NCBI GenBank assembly: GCA_026996325.1
Contig: JALWLU010000163.1
Coordinates: 1-36,724 of the forward strand
Direction of reading: 5' to 3'
DNA: 36,724 bases
Source of the DNA: Sulfurovum sp.
GTDB lineage: Bacteria > Campylobacterota > Campylobacteria > Campylobacterales > Sulfurovaceae
In this document: one piece after another, positions 7,520-14,783 of the stretch
Position numbering within the stretch: position 1 is the first letter of the stretch
Layout of the letters: every line of letters starts with the position of its first letter
The notes under the pieces: model-generated
The model's database searches: none
What the model saw: the letters and a program-made list of their open reading frames with translations, nothing else
What the model was told of the DNA's origin: nothing
Program-made: the position numbers and the translations under genes

Positions 7520-8160
7520 GCGAAGTAGAGATCCTCAAAATCACGGCGATGGTCATCGCCCTTGCGGTGGCGATCATCGGGCATGAGATCATGCACGGAT
7601 GGGTCGCCTACAAATATGGCGATATGACAGCCAAGAGCCTTGGAAGGCTCAAGATCAACCCATTGGTACACATCGATCCTGTGGGTACCATTGTCGTTCC
7701 TGCACTGCTCTACTTCTCCGGTGCACCATTCATCTTCGGTTGGGCGAAGCCCGTACCCATCAACATCAACACCGTCATGCGAAACGGCGGAACAAACGCT
7801 GCTGTGGCGGTCTCTCTTGCGGGTATCACCTACAACTTCGCACTTGCAGCGCTCAGTGCGGCAATTTTACCTTTCTTTCTGCATCCGGACTCTGCTGTAG
7901 GTGCCTTTATGGCACTGCTGCTCTACCAGAGTGTGCTTATCAACGTGCTGCTTGGGGTTTTCAACCTCTGGCCCATTCCGCCGCTTGACGGTGCACAGGC
8001 GCTGCGCTACATCGCAGAGAGGCTTCACTGGCGGAACTTTGCCGCATGGTATGACAGAATATACCCATACGGTATGCTCATCCTCGTTGCGGTGCTCTTC
8101 ACGCCGCTCTCTGCCTACCTCTTCACACCTGTCAGATGGATCGTGAACTGGCTACTCTAA
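7516..8160 (+). CDS. Site-2 protease family (M50) membrane metalloprotease
   Basis: A 214-residue polytopic protein with about five to six membrane segments. The zinc-binding motif HEIMH (His23, Glu24, His27) lies in the first segment and the third ligand in NLWPIPPLDG (Asp158), the hallmark of M50 intramembrane proteases. No PDZ domain is present, as in the short SpoIVFB-like group common in Campylobacterota. The substrate is unknown; regulated intramembrane proteolysis is the general role of the family. It overlaps the end of lepB by 4 nt (ATGA), so translation of the two is coupled. Confidence 0.92.
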   Translation: MSEVEILKITAMVIALAVAIIGHEIMHGWVAYKYGDMTAKSLGRLKINPLVHIDPVGTIVVPALLYFSGAPFIFGWAKPVPININTVMRNGGTNAAVAVSLAGITYNFALAALSAAILPFFLHPDSAVGAFMALLLYQSVLINVLLGVFNLWPIPPLDGAQALRYIAERLHWRNFAAWYDRIYPYGMLILVAVLFTPLSAYLFTPVRWIVNWLL

Positions 8161-8179
8161 TACAACAAAGGAGAATATG

Positions 8180-8644
8180 ATGTCTAAAAAATTCTATATC
8201 GCAACCGACCACGCCGGCTATGCCGTCAAAGCCTACGTCAAAGAGATCGTCACCGACCTGGGACACGAAATTATCGATCTTGGTCCCGACTCAGCTGACC
8301 GTGTCGACTACCCCGACTATGCGCACAAGTGCGCCCATGCCGTCCTTGCAGATCCGGGAAGTTTTGGCATACTCATCTGCGGCACGGGCATTGGCATCTC
8401 CATCGCCGCCAACAAGATACAGGGCATCAGAGCAGCGCTCTGCCACGACCACTACACTGCCAAACTGACACGCCAGCACAACGATGCGAACATTCTCTGC
8501 TTTGGAGAACGTGTTGTCGGCAAGGGTGTGATTGAAGACATGATAGAGGCATTTGCCAATACGGAATTTGAAGGCGGAAGACACGCGAACCGTGTTGCAA
8601 AAATTGAAGAGGGTATGTGCGGTTTTGGTTCGGATCTGGGATAA
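8180..8644 (+). CDS. rpiB: Ribose-5-phosphate isomerase B
   Basis: A 154-residue RpiB/LacAB-family isomerase interconverting ribose 5-phosphate and ribulose 5-phosphate in the pentose phosphate pathway. Seen: the N-terminal ATDHAG motif (Asp10, His11), the active-site cysteine in LICGTGIGISIAANK (Cys67) and the substrate-binding HNDANILCFG segment (His100). The ATG at 8180 is chosen over the adjacent in-frame ATG at 8177 because AAAGGAG at 8167-8173 is then better spaced. It follows the protease gene by 19 nt and is the last gene before a convergent REP-like element. Confidence 0.96.
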   Translation: MSKKFYIATDHAGYAVKAYVKEIVTDLGHEIIDLGPDSADRVDYPDYAHKCAHAVLADPGSFGILICGTGIGISIAANKIQGIRAALCHDHYTAKLTRQHNDANILCFGERVVGKGVIEDMIEAFANTEFEGGRHANRVAKIEEGMCGFGSDLG

Positions 8645-8671
8645 TAGAATCTTGAAGCGGGGATTCCAACC

Positions 8672-8750
8672 CGTCATTCCTGCGAAGGCAGGAATCTTTA
8701 CGTCAATAAACAAAACAATATCAAGATCCCGCATCAAGTGCGGGATGACG
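8672..8750. repeat. REP-like double-hairpin element
   Basis: Two perfect 8-bp hairpins, ATTCCTGC-GAAG-GCAGGAAT (8676-8695) and ATCCCGCA-TCAAG-TGCGGGAT (8726-8746), are enclosed by an outer inverted repeat CGTCAT/ATGACG. The CGTCATTCC...GGAATC style is a palindromic repeat type scattered through many proteobacterial genomes. It fills the gap between convergent rpiB and trxA and probably helps end transcription from both. Confidence 0.8.
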
Positions 8751-8754
8751 AGTG

Positions 8755-9126
8755 TTACTGCTGCTCAGCCTGCTGCTTTGCAACCTCTTTTCGTACCTCA
8801 TCCATATCGAGCTTCTTTACCTGCTCGATGAGATCTTTGAGCGCCTCTTCAGGAAGCATACCCGCCTGCTGAAATACACCGATACCCTCTCTCAAGATCA
8901 TGATCGTAGGAATGGAACGGATCTGGAAGTGGCCTGCAAGTGCCTGCTCCTCTTCCGTGTTTATTTTTCCAAAAAGAATATCCGGATTCTCGCCGGCTAC
9001 TTTTTCAAAAATAGGTGCAAACTGCTTACAGGGGCCGCACCACGGTGCCCAGAAGTCCAAGATCGCGATGTCGCTTGCCAGTACCCTCTCTTCGAAATTC
9101 GCTGCTGTCAGGTTTTCTAATGCCAT
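8755..9126 (-). CDS. trxA: Thioredoxin
   Basis: A 123-residue thioredoxin, a cytoplasmic dithiol-disulphide oxidoreductase. The active site is WCGPC (residues 29-33) after FWAP, and the conserved cis-proline is in SIPT (Pro73). A charged C-terminal tail (about residues 105-123, Gln/Glu/Lys-rich) extends beyond the usual domain. A well-placed AAGGA site precedes the ATG. The gene is divergent from apt; the intergenic region carries structured repeat A, so the trxA leader may include it if transcription starts far upstream. A nearer CATAAT-like box also exists on the minus strand. Confidence 0.95.
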   Translation of the reverse strand: MALENLTAANFEERVLASDIAILDFWAPWCGPCKQFAPIFEKVAGENPDILFGKINTEEEQALAGHFQIRSIPTIMILREGIGVFQQAGMLPEEALKDLIEQVKKLDMDEVRKEVAKQQAEQQ

Positions 9127-9212
9127 ATGTAATATCCTTATAGAGTTTATTAGCCACCATTATGACATATTGAGATAAAACTAACCATTCTTTTTATGCA
9201 CACAAGCTATGC

Positions 9213-9218
9213 TACAAT
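9213..9218 (+). promoter_or_regulatory. Extended -10 box upstream of repeat A and apt
   Basis: TATGCTACAAT (extended -10) ends 14 nt before repeat A. If used, the apt mRNA would carry a leader of about 150 nt that includes the whole repeat. A near-identical TATGCTAAATT precedes repeat B at 25075. Confidence 0.45.
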
Positions 9219-9232
9219 TGATATCTGAAAAC

Positions 9233-9318
9233 AGGTTTCACCCAATGGCTCTGGCAGTCGCAAACGGCAAAGCCGCCCTACGGGTTGAGTGCTCCTTTGT
9301 CGCCATTGGGCGAAACCT
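9233..9318. repeat. Structured repeat, copy A (86 bp, palindromic arms)
   Basis: A 17-nt left arm (AGGTTTCACCCAATGGC) pairs with a 17-nt right arm (9302-9318) with a single mismatch, G-U when read on the minus strand. The 52-nt core contains a CGGCAAAGCCG hairpin. The core is nearly identical, in inverted orientation, to copy B at 25111-25196, differing by one base insertion. The arms differ between copies at paired positions while complementarity is kept. It lies between divergent trxA and apt. I do not recognise it as a named RNA or repeat family; it could be a MITE-like element or a structured RNA. Confidence 0.9.
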
Positions 9319-9373
9319 ACTATCAAACAAAAGTTATTAAATCAATAAAACAGCCTAAATTAAAGGAAAAAAT

Positions 9374-9931
9374 ATGACACTTACCCCCGAAGCGAAACAG
9401 ATTATCGAAAAGAGCGTCCGTGACATTCCGGACTTCCCCAAACCCGGCATCATTTTCAAAGACATTACTACTCTGCTCTCCAATCCCAAAGCGTTTGGCA
9501 CACTGATGGAACATCTTGAGAGCCGATACAGAGACTACGGACTTGACTATATCGCCGGTATCGATGCACGCGGTTTCATCTTCGGTGCGGCACTGGCCGA
9601 CAGGCTCGGGGTGGGCTTCGTTCCTGTCCGCAAAAAGGGCAAACTCCCCTACACTACCGTTGCGGAGAAGTATTCGCTCGAGTACGGTTTTGACGAAGTG
9701 GAGATACACATCGATGCCTTTGGAGAGAACGGACTGTGCAACGGCACACCGGCGAAGGTACTGCTCATCGACGACCTGATGGCAACGGGCGGTACGGCAA
9801 AAGCGGCGGCGAACCTCATTGGCAAGGTGGGTGCCAACTGTGTGGAAGCGTGCTTCATTATGGAGCTGACATTCCTCAAGGGGCGCGAAGCATTTGAGAT
9901 GCCGGTCTATTCCGTTCTGCAGGTAGACTGA
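9374..9931 (+). CDS. apt: Adenine phosphoribosyltransferase
   Basis: A 185-residue Apt that salvages adenine to AMP with PRPP in the cytoplasm. It shows the family's N-terminal segment [15 protein letters not shown], the [10 protein letters not shown] motif, the flexible-loop [10 protein letters not shown] and the PRPP-binding motif [14 protein letters not shown] (residues 129-142). An AAAGGA site precedes the ATG. The upstream region holds structured repeat A, which may lie in its leader. The following exported-protein gene begins one base after its stop, suggesting co-transcription although the products look unrelated. Confidence 0.97.
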   Translation: MTLTPEAKQIIEKSVRDIPDFPKPGIIFKDITTLLSNPKAFGTLMEHLESRYRDYGLDYIAGIDARGFIFGAALADRLGVGFVPVRKKGKLPYTTVAEKYSLEYGFDEVEIHIDAFGENGLCNGTPAKVLLIDDLMATGGTAKAAANLIGKVGANCVEACFIMELTFLKGREAFEMPVYSVLQVD

Positions 9932-9932
9932 T

Positions 9933-11189
9933 ATGAAAAGATCTCTTTTTGCTGCAGCACTCTTTGCCACTGCCATGCTTTATGCAGGAGAGCGCTTCAT
10001 ACCTCCCAAGTGGCAGAGTGCCCAAGGCTTCTATACAACCCAGAAGCAGTACTGCCATCCTGTCAAAACAAGAACGCTCTGCAGCAAAACCACCCTCTCC
10101 TATCCACTCTTCACACCTGTTCCTGATACACAAACCGTAACAGTCATCGAAAACCTGCTTCAAAAAGCACAAGATATCTATGCCAAAAATGATCCGAAGT
10201 ATGAAGTGTTCCAACTGCTTTCAGATGGACTTGGCGATAGCTTTCTCTCTGAAGTCTATACAAAGACAGAAATCTCACTTTTTGCGCTGACACCAACCAC
10301 ACTCACACTTCGTAGCGACGATAGCGGTTACAGCGGTGGAGCACACGGCTTTTACGGAGTGGACTACCAAAACTATACCAGAAACGGGCGTGGTCCCCTG
10401 ACACTCGCAACACTTTTTGACAAAGAGGCACGCTTCAAATTCAAAACGCTTGCCGAAACCTATTACCGAAAAACCTTCGGTCTCAAACCGCATCAGAGCC
10501 TTATCGACGACCACTGGTTCAATAACAAGTTCGAATTGGCCGAGAATTTTGCTATCACCCCTCGCGGCCTTCTCTTTCATTATAACAGTTACGAGATCAA
10601 ACCCTATGCTGCGGGCCATACAGAGTTTTTGCTTCCCGCATTCGCACTCAGGCCGATCATAGATCCGAAAAGTCCTCTGGCTTTCTACCTCACACCGTCC
10701 AAAGCGTTCAGTGTATGGTTTCAGGAGAAAGAGATTGGAACTCTAAGAGCCGATGCAGAAGCAAAAGGCAGCGATGCCTACCACGTAACACTGACACTCA
10801 AGTCCGATGTCTACCAGCCCAAAACATGGCTTTCAGTCTCCTTTCCTCAGTTAGGCAACGCTCAGGGTATATCGGACATTCAAACTGTAGGCTTTGACCA
10901 TATCAAACACTACCCTGCAAAAACACCGGTTTACAACATAGAGCGCAAAAAGGCACTCAAGAGCCGCTACCTGCTGCTTGAGGCTGACAGCAAAACATGG
11001 AATGAGAACGAAACAAAGCAGCTTGCTTTCACACTGAAACTCCCAAAAGGTACAAAGTATGCCGATCTGCGTATCCGTGCCGTTTTCAAAAGGGGAAAAG
11101 AGATGAAAACAATGCCAAACCGCTATGACGGTATCAAAGGCCAGCAGGGATTTGGCAACTATCAGCTCTATCTGCCGAAACCGGAGTAG
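9933..11189 (+). CDS. Exported DUF3298-like (RsiV C-terminal type) protein
   Basis: A 418-residue protein with a signal peptide (residues 1-18, ending MLYAG). The middle region matches the DUF3298/RsiV style: SDDSGYSGGAHGFYGVDY near residues 125-145 and the strand motif NSYEIKPYAAGHTEFLLP near residues 220-240, which in relatives binds lysozyme or other ligands. A C-terminal beta-rich region of about 150 residues is not recognised. Two N-terminal cysteines (about residues 41 and 50) may pair in the periplasm. It starts one base after apt, and the next lipoprotein gene follows after 5 bases, so the two exported proteins probably function together in the envelope. Confidence 0.75.
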   Translation: MKRSLFAAALFATAMLYAGERFIPPKWQSAQGFYTTQKQYCHPVKTRTLCSKTTLSYPLFTPVPDTQTVTVIENLLQKAQDIYAKNDPKYEVFQLLSDGLGDSFLSEVYTKTEISLFALTPTTLTLRSDDSGYSGGAHGFYGVDYQNYTRNGRGPLTLATLFDKEARFKFKTLAETYYRKTFGLKPHQSLIDDHWFNNKFELAENFAITPRGLLFHYNSYEIKPYAAGHTEFLLPAFALRPIIDPKSPLAFYLTPSKAFSVWFQEKEIGTLRADAEAKGSDAYHVTLTLKSDVYQPKTWLSVSFPQLGNAQGISDIQTVGFDHIKHYPAKTPVYNIERKKALKSRYLLLEADSKTWNENETKQLAFTLKLPKGTKYADLRIRAVFKRGKEMKTMPNRYDGIKGQQGFGNYQLYLPKPE

Positions 11190-11194
11190 CCAAA

Positions 11195-11719
11195 ATGCGT
11201 ACTGCAGCACTTCTCTTCTCACTCTTTCTCTTCACGGCCTGCACCCCTTCGACACTGACACCCAAGAATGCAGAAGCATCCAAACACTATCCCGGAGAAG
11301 CAACCGTACTTATTGCTGTTGACGGCAGTGACGACAGAAAAGTGCGTTACCTCTGGCTTGTTACCGAGGAGGAGCCAGACGGCTACGAAATCTACTTTCA
11401 CGACGAAAAGAAAGGACACGGTTTCATCGAGATGAAGCTGCCCGCTCCCGCACACAATCTCTTTTTGCAGGAGTATTCTCTTACAGGCATGTACGGCTGC
11501 AGCCGAGGCAAAGCGGGCTACGGCAGGGGCTCGAAGCACATTGCTTACATCGAACCGGGCAAAACCTACTTTCTTGGCACCATCAATACAAGTATGAATA
11601 CCGTTTACAACGAGATACCAAAATCGCTGCGAAAAGAGGCAAAAAGCCGCTACGGATACACCCCGCACGGTGAGGATCTTGGCAGAGAGGGGAACTTCCG
11701 GTCCCGTTTGCAGCTCTAA
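11195..11719 (+). CDS. Predicted lipoprotein of unknown function
   Basis: A 174-residue protein with an N-terminal signal ending in a lipobox (LFTAC, Cys16), so it is probably lipidated and attached to the envelope. The mature part is beta-rich with Gly-rich stretches (GCSRGKAGYGRGSKH) and no motif I recognise. It follows the DUF3298-like gene with a 5-nt gap and probably shares its transcript. Nothing in it suggests an enzyme. Confidence 0.7.
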   Translation: MRTAALLFSLFLFTACTPSTLTPKNAEASKHYPGEATVLIAVDGSDDRKVRYLWLVTEEEPDGYEIYFHDEKKGHGFIEMKLPAPAHNLFLQEYSLTGMYGCSRGKAGYGRGSKHIAYIEPGKTYFLGTINTSMNTVYNEIPKSLRKEAKSRYGYTPHGEDLGREGNFRSRLQL

Positions 11720-11752
11720 TGCTGCTTTACCCCTCCCTAACCTCCCCTTTGC

Positions 11753-11758
11753 TATAAT
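11753..11758 (+). promoter_or_regulatory. -10 promoter box for trpB
   Basis: TTTGCTATAAT lies 27 nt before the trpB ATG, a full match to the local consensus. No leader peptide or trp attenuator-like hairpin is visible in the short leader. Confidence 0.65.
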
Positions 11759-11785
11759 CTGCCTACATCAATACAAGAGACTTCC

Positions 11786-13012
11786 ATGAATTTACACAAA
11801 GCAATTTACGTTCCAAAACCAAGCCCCTTCGACCCCGACGAACTTGGGCATTTTGGAAAATTCGGCGGCCGCTTCGTTCCCGAAACCCTCATGCCCGCAC
11901 TCGAGCAACTGCGAAAAGACTACGAAGCGGTACGCTTTGACGAAGATTTCTGGAAAGAGGTTGACTACTACTACAAGCACTATGTAGGGCGCCCTTCGGC
12001 CCTCTACTACGCTGCAAACATCTCCGAAGAGACCGGTGCCAAGGTCTACCTCAAACGTGAAGATCTCAACCACACCGGAGCGCACAAGATCAACCACTGC
12101 GTCGCGCAGGCGGTACTGGCAAAGCGCCTTGGCAAGAAGAAGATCATCGCAGAGACCGGTGCGGGACAGCACGGGGTTGCTACAGCTACCGTTGCCGCAC
12201 TCTTCGGGCTGGAGTGTGAAGTTTTCATGGGAGCGAAGGATGTCGCACGCCAGGAACTCAATGTCTTCCGTATGAAACTGCTGGGCGCCAAGGTCCACGC
12301 AGTAGAGAGCGGTTCAAAGACTCTCAAGGATGCGATGAACGACGCCATCCGCCACTGGGTCACCCATGCACGCGATACCTACTACCTCATAGGCACCGTC
12401 GCGGGTCCGCACCCCTACCCAATGATGGTACGGGACATCCAGAGCATCATCGGCTGGGAAGCAAAACAGCAGTTGCAGGAAGCCGAAGGGAGACTCCCGG
12501 ACAAGGTCATCGCCTGTATCGGCGGCGGCTCCAACGCGCTTGGGGTCTTCAACCACTTCCTTGAAGATGAGGAGGTCGAGTGTATTGGCATCGAAGCGGG
12601 CGGTGAAGGTCTTGACTGCAAGCACGGCTGTTCACTTGAAAAGGGAAGCCCCGGAGTGCTTCACGGACAGCTGAGCTACCTGCTTCAGGATGAGGACGGG
12701 CAGATCCAGGAGGCCCACTCCATCTCTGCGGGACTCGACTACCCGGGCATCGGCCCCGAACACGCCTACCTCAAAGATGAGGGTGTCGTCACCTACGACC
12801 ACATCACTGACGACGAAGCGATGGATGCCTTTGTATGGCTGAGCCAGAAAGAGGGAATCATCCCCGCATTCGAGAGTTCACACGCAGTGGCATACCTCAA
12901 AAAGATGAAGCCCGAAGCGATAAAAGGCAAGCTGATCCTCGTCAATCTCTCCGGACGCGGTGACAAGGATATGATGCAGGCGAAGGATATCTTGGCGGAG
13001 CAGTTTCAGTAA
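11786..13012 (+). CDS. trpB: Tryptophan synthase beta subunit
   Basis: A 408-residue TrpB that condenses indole with L-serine to form tryptophan, PLP-dependent. The N-terminal [14 protein letters not shown], the HTGAHKINH motif with the PLP lysine (Lys101), the [18 protein letters not shown] segment and the phosphate-binding GGGSNALG (from residue 246) are all present; it is of the TrpB1 type that works with TrpA. It stands alone: trpA and other trp genes are not adjacent, as is common where the pathway is dispersed. It has its own promoter. The downstream higBA pair has a separate promoter. Confidence 0.96.
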   Translation: MNLHKAIYVPKPSPFDPDELGHFGKFGGRFVPETLMPALEQLRKDYEAVRFDEDFWKEVDYYYKHYVGRPSALYYAANISEETGAKVYLKREDLNHTGAHKINHCVAQAVLAKRLGKKKIIAETGAGQHGVATATVAALFGLECEVFMGAKDVARQELNVFRMKLLGAKVHAVESGSKTLKDAMNDAIRHWVTHARDTYYLIGTVAGPHPYPMMVRDIQSIIGWEAKQQLQEAEGRLPDKVIACIGGGSNALGVFNHFLEDEEVECIGIEAGGEGLDCKHGCSLEKGSPGVLHGQLSYLLQDEDGQIQEAHSISAGLDYPGIGPEHAYLKDEGVVTYDHITDDEAMDAFVWLSQKEGIIPAFESSHAVAYLKKMKPEAIKGKLILVNLSGRGDKDMMQAKDILAEQFQ

Positions 13013-13039
13013 GCCTCTCTTCTCCCACACAAAACCTAT

Positions 13040-13062
13040 AAAGTTACCGTTATGGTAACTTT
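13040..13062. promoter_or_regulatory. Operator palindrome of the higBA module
   Basis: AAAGTTACC-GTTAT-GGTAACTTT is a perfect 9-bp inverted repeat ending 2 nt before the -10 box of higB, so a bound protein would cover the -35 region. It is the expected place for autorepression by the HigA-type antitoxin. Confidence 0.75.
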
Positions 13063-13064
13063 GC

Positions 13065-13070
13065 TATACT
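13065..13070 (+). promoter_or_regulatory. -10 box of higB, 6 nt before the start codon
   Basis: TTTGCTATACT ends only 6 nt before the higB ATG at 13077. Transcription would start at or next to the ATG, so the mRNA is predicted to be leaderless; no ribosome-binding site is present. Confidence 0.6.
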
Positions 13071-13076
13071 TTCCCT

Positions 13077-13367
13077 ATGCGAATCATTGCAAAACGAACC
13101 CTTAAGGCCTTTTATGAGCAGCCTGATTATGCAGACAGCAAGTCTGCACTGGAGGCTTGGCACTATGAAGTATCAAAACAGCAGTGGTCCAACCCGAATG
13201 AGATCAAGGCACAATATCGGTCCGCAAGCATCGTTGGCAACAATAAAGTCGTTTTCAATATTTGTGGTAACAAGTACAGGCTTATTGTTTCTATCAACTA
13301 TCCGGCGGGAATCGTGTTTATAAAGTTCATTGGTACGCACAAAGCGTACGACAAAAAGGAGTTGTAA
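13077..13367 (+). CDS. higB: HigB-type mRNA interferase toxin
   Basis: A 96-residue toxin of the HigB family (RelE-like fold): short alpha-helical N-terminus, then NIGPQ-like strand region and the typical ending NKYRLIVSINYPAGIVFIKFIGTHKAYD. Such toxins cleave ribosome-bound mRNA. The gene order is toxin first, then antitoxin, as in hig loci, with a 1-nt gap between TAA (13365-13367) and the antitoxin ATG at 13369. The ATG at 13077 lies 6 nt after a TATACT box and a perfect operator palindrome, implying antitoxin autorepression and leaderless translation of the toxin. Confidence 0.9.
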   Translation: MRIIAKRTLKAFYEQPDYADSKSALEAWHYEVSKQQWSNPNEIKAQYRSASIVGNNKVVFNICGNKYRLIVSINYPAGIVFIKFIGTHKAYDKKEL

Positions 13368-13368
13368 A

Positions 13369-13737
13369 ATGGACATACACCCCATACATACAGAAGAGGC
13401 CTATGAGGGCGCTCTTGAAAGAGTGGCTTCACTTATGGACGCAAAACCGGATACTCCCGAGTTCGATGAGCTGGAAATACTCTCTGTACTCATCGAAAAC
13501 TATGAGGCCAAACACTACCAGATCGATGCACCCGATCCTATAGAAGCCATAAAGTTCCGCATGGAACAGGAGGGATTGAGACAGAAAGATATGGTTTCTA
13601 TTTTTGGGAATAAATCACGGGTATCCGAGATACTGAACAGAAAGAGAAAACTGACTCTGGAGATGATACGGAACTTACACGAAAAGCTCAACATTCCCTT
13701 TGAGAACCTGATGGGAGACTATCAGATACAGCGTTAA
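13369..13737 (+). CDS. higA: HigA-type antitoxin with XRE-family HTH
   Basis: A 122-residue antitoxin. The N-terminal half (residues 1-60) is helical and acidic. The C-terminal half is an XRE/Cro-type helix-turn-helix (FRMEQEGLRQKDMVSIFG, then SRVSEILNRKRKLT), which should bind the palindrome at 13040-13062 and repress the operon. The ATG at 13369 is chosen because it follows the toxin stop by one base; an in-frame start inside higB is less likely. The last 4 bases overlap the stop of the convergent transporter gene. Confidence 0.88.
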   Translation: MDIHPIHTEEAYEGALERVASLMDAKPDTPEFDELEILSVLIENYEAKHYQIDAPDPIEAIKFRMEQEGLRQKDMVSIFGNKSRVSEILNRKRKLTLEMIRNLHEKLNIPFENLMGDYQIQR

Positions 13738-14684
13738 TCCAGCTTCGGCATATACCGGTTGGCGACAATGACCGACAGCGGTATCTGTACCAGATAGGCA
13801 AACATTATCGGCAGCAGCATCGACACACCGAAAGTACCTGATGAGAAAGTACTGATGACCAGTGCCAGGGTGATGTAGCGCGTCAGGCTGTGCCAGAAGG
13901 CTGCGCGCTCCTGAGGCGAGTTGCGGTCATACAGAAGCAGCGATGCGGCAGCTGTCAAGGCATAGAAGACAATTACTGCCACAAGTGAGACGAAGAAGAG
14001 TTCGGGGTAGAAGTCATACACCTCCACCAACTGTTGTGAACTCTGAAGCCCGAAGAGGTAAAAGAGGATCAAAAAGATGCTCCCCTGACTGATAAACTTT
14101 TTGTACTTCTCTATGAAGGCTACTACGGGCTTGAACCACAAAAGCACCCTGCTTGTCAGAAACGGAATGACGATCAGCAGCATAATGACCGGCTCTGCAA
14201 AGCGTCTGATGGTCACCTCCTGGTCATAGGTGACATCGAAGTATCCCGATGTGAACCGGGCAAAGAGGTGCAGCATCAGCAGTGAGAGTGAGACAGCAAG
14301 AAGGTTCAAAAAGAGCAGAAGAAAACCAAGCGAGGTATCGCCGCCGGAGCGTTTGATCCAATGCATTACCATTCCTCCTCCGCTAAGGACAGAGATAAGG
14401 AAAATCCCTGCCGCCACACCGAAGTCTTTGGTGGCAAGTCCTATGCCTACGGCAAAGAGCGGCAGCAAAATGTAATTGATGATCGCACCTTTGATCATAA
14501 GACTGCGGTACTCCCACACCAGCGTGATCTCACGAAGTTTGAACTTGAAGAGCGAGGGCATAATGAGCGTCAGCCCTGCAAAGAGACAGATGTCGGTGCT
14601 GAAGATGAACCCGTCGGTATAGCTGCCGTAGAGAAAGCCGAGTAAAGCACCCAGAAAAACGATGACGATCAACTGCATCTGCAT
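13734..14684 (-). CDS. BASS/ACR3-like membrane transporter
   Basis: A 316-residue polytopic protein with about ten hydrophobic segments. Its length, repeat-like helix layout and the unwound-helix style segment SVLSGGGMVMHWIKRSGGD resemble the bile acid:sodium symporter / ACR3 arsenite-efflux superfamily. Substrate cannot be set from sequence; no arsR or arsC neighbour is present, so an arsenic role is not supported. AAAGGAG precedes the ATG. It converges with higA (4-nt overlap) and is divergent from pepA. Confidence 0.65.
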   Translation of the reverse strand: MQMQLIVIVFLGALLGFLYGSYTDGFIFSTDICLFAGLTLIMPSLFKFKLREITLVWEYRSLMIKGAIINYILLPLFAVGIGLATKDFGVAAGIFLISVLSGGGMVMHWIKRSGGDTSLGFLLLFLNLLAVSLSLLMLHLFARFTSGYFDVTYDQEVTIRRFAEPVIMLLIVIPFLTSRVLLWFKPVVAFIEKYKKFISQGSIFLILFYLFGLQSSQQLVEVYDFYPELFFVSLVAVIVFYALTAAASLLLYDRNSPQERAAFWHSLTRYITLALVISTFSSGTFGVSMLLPIMFAYLVQIPLSVIVANRYMPKLD

Positions 14685-14744
14685 ACTCCTTTACAAATAA
14701 GGGTTATCATACCATATTTTCGGCTTTCCTTTACCATTCTTTGC

Positions 14745-14750
14745 TATACT
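14745..14750 (+). promoter_or_regulatory. -10 promoter box for pepA
   Basis: TTTGCTATACT lies 33 nt before the pepA ATG in the divergent gap shared with the transporter gene. A GAAGGA ribosome-binding site follows before the start. Confidence 0.6.
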
Positions 14751-14783
14751 TCTTTCACCAACCCTAACAGAAGGATACAAAAG

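Noticed and set aside
9233-9318. A target-site duplication proving transposition of the structured repeat
   Set aside because: Only 2-bp flanking matches are seen (AC at copy A, GA at copy B), too short to be evidence.
13734-14684. A specific arsenite-efflux (Acr3) assignment
   Set aside because: Only the general transporter superfamily can be recognised, and no arsenic-resistance genes are nearby.
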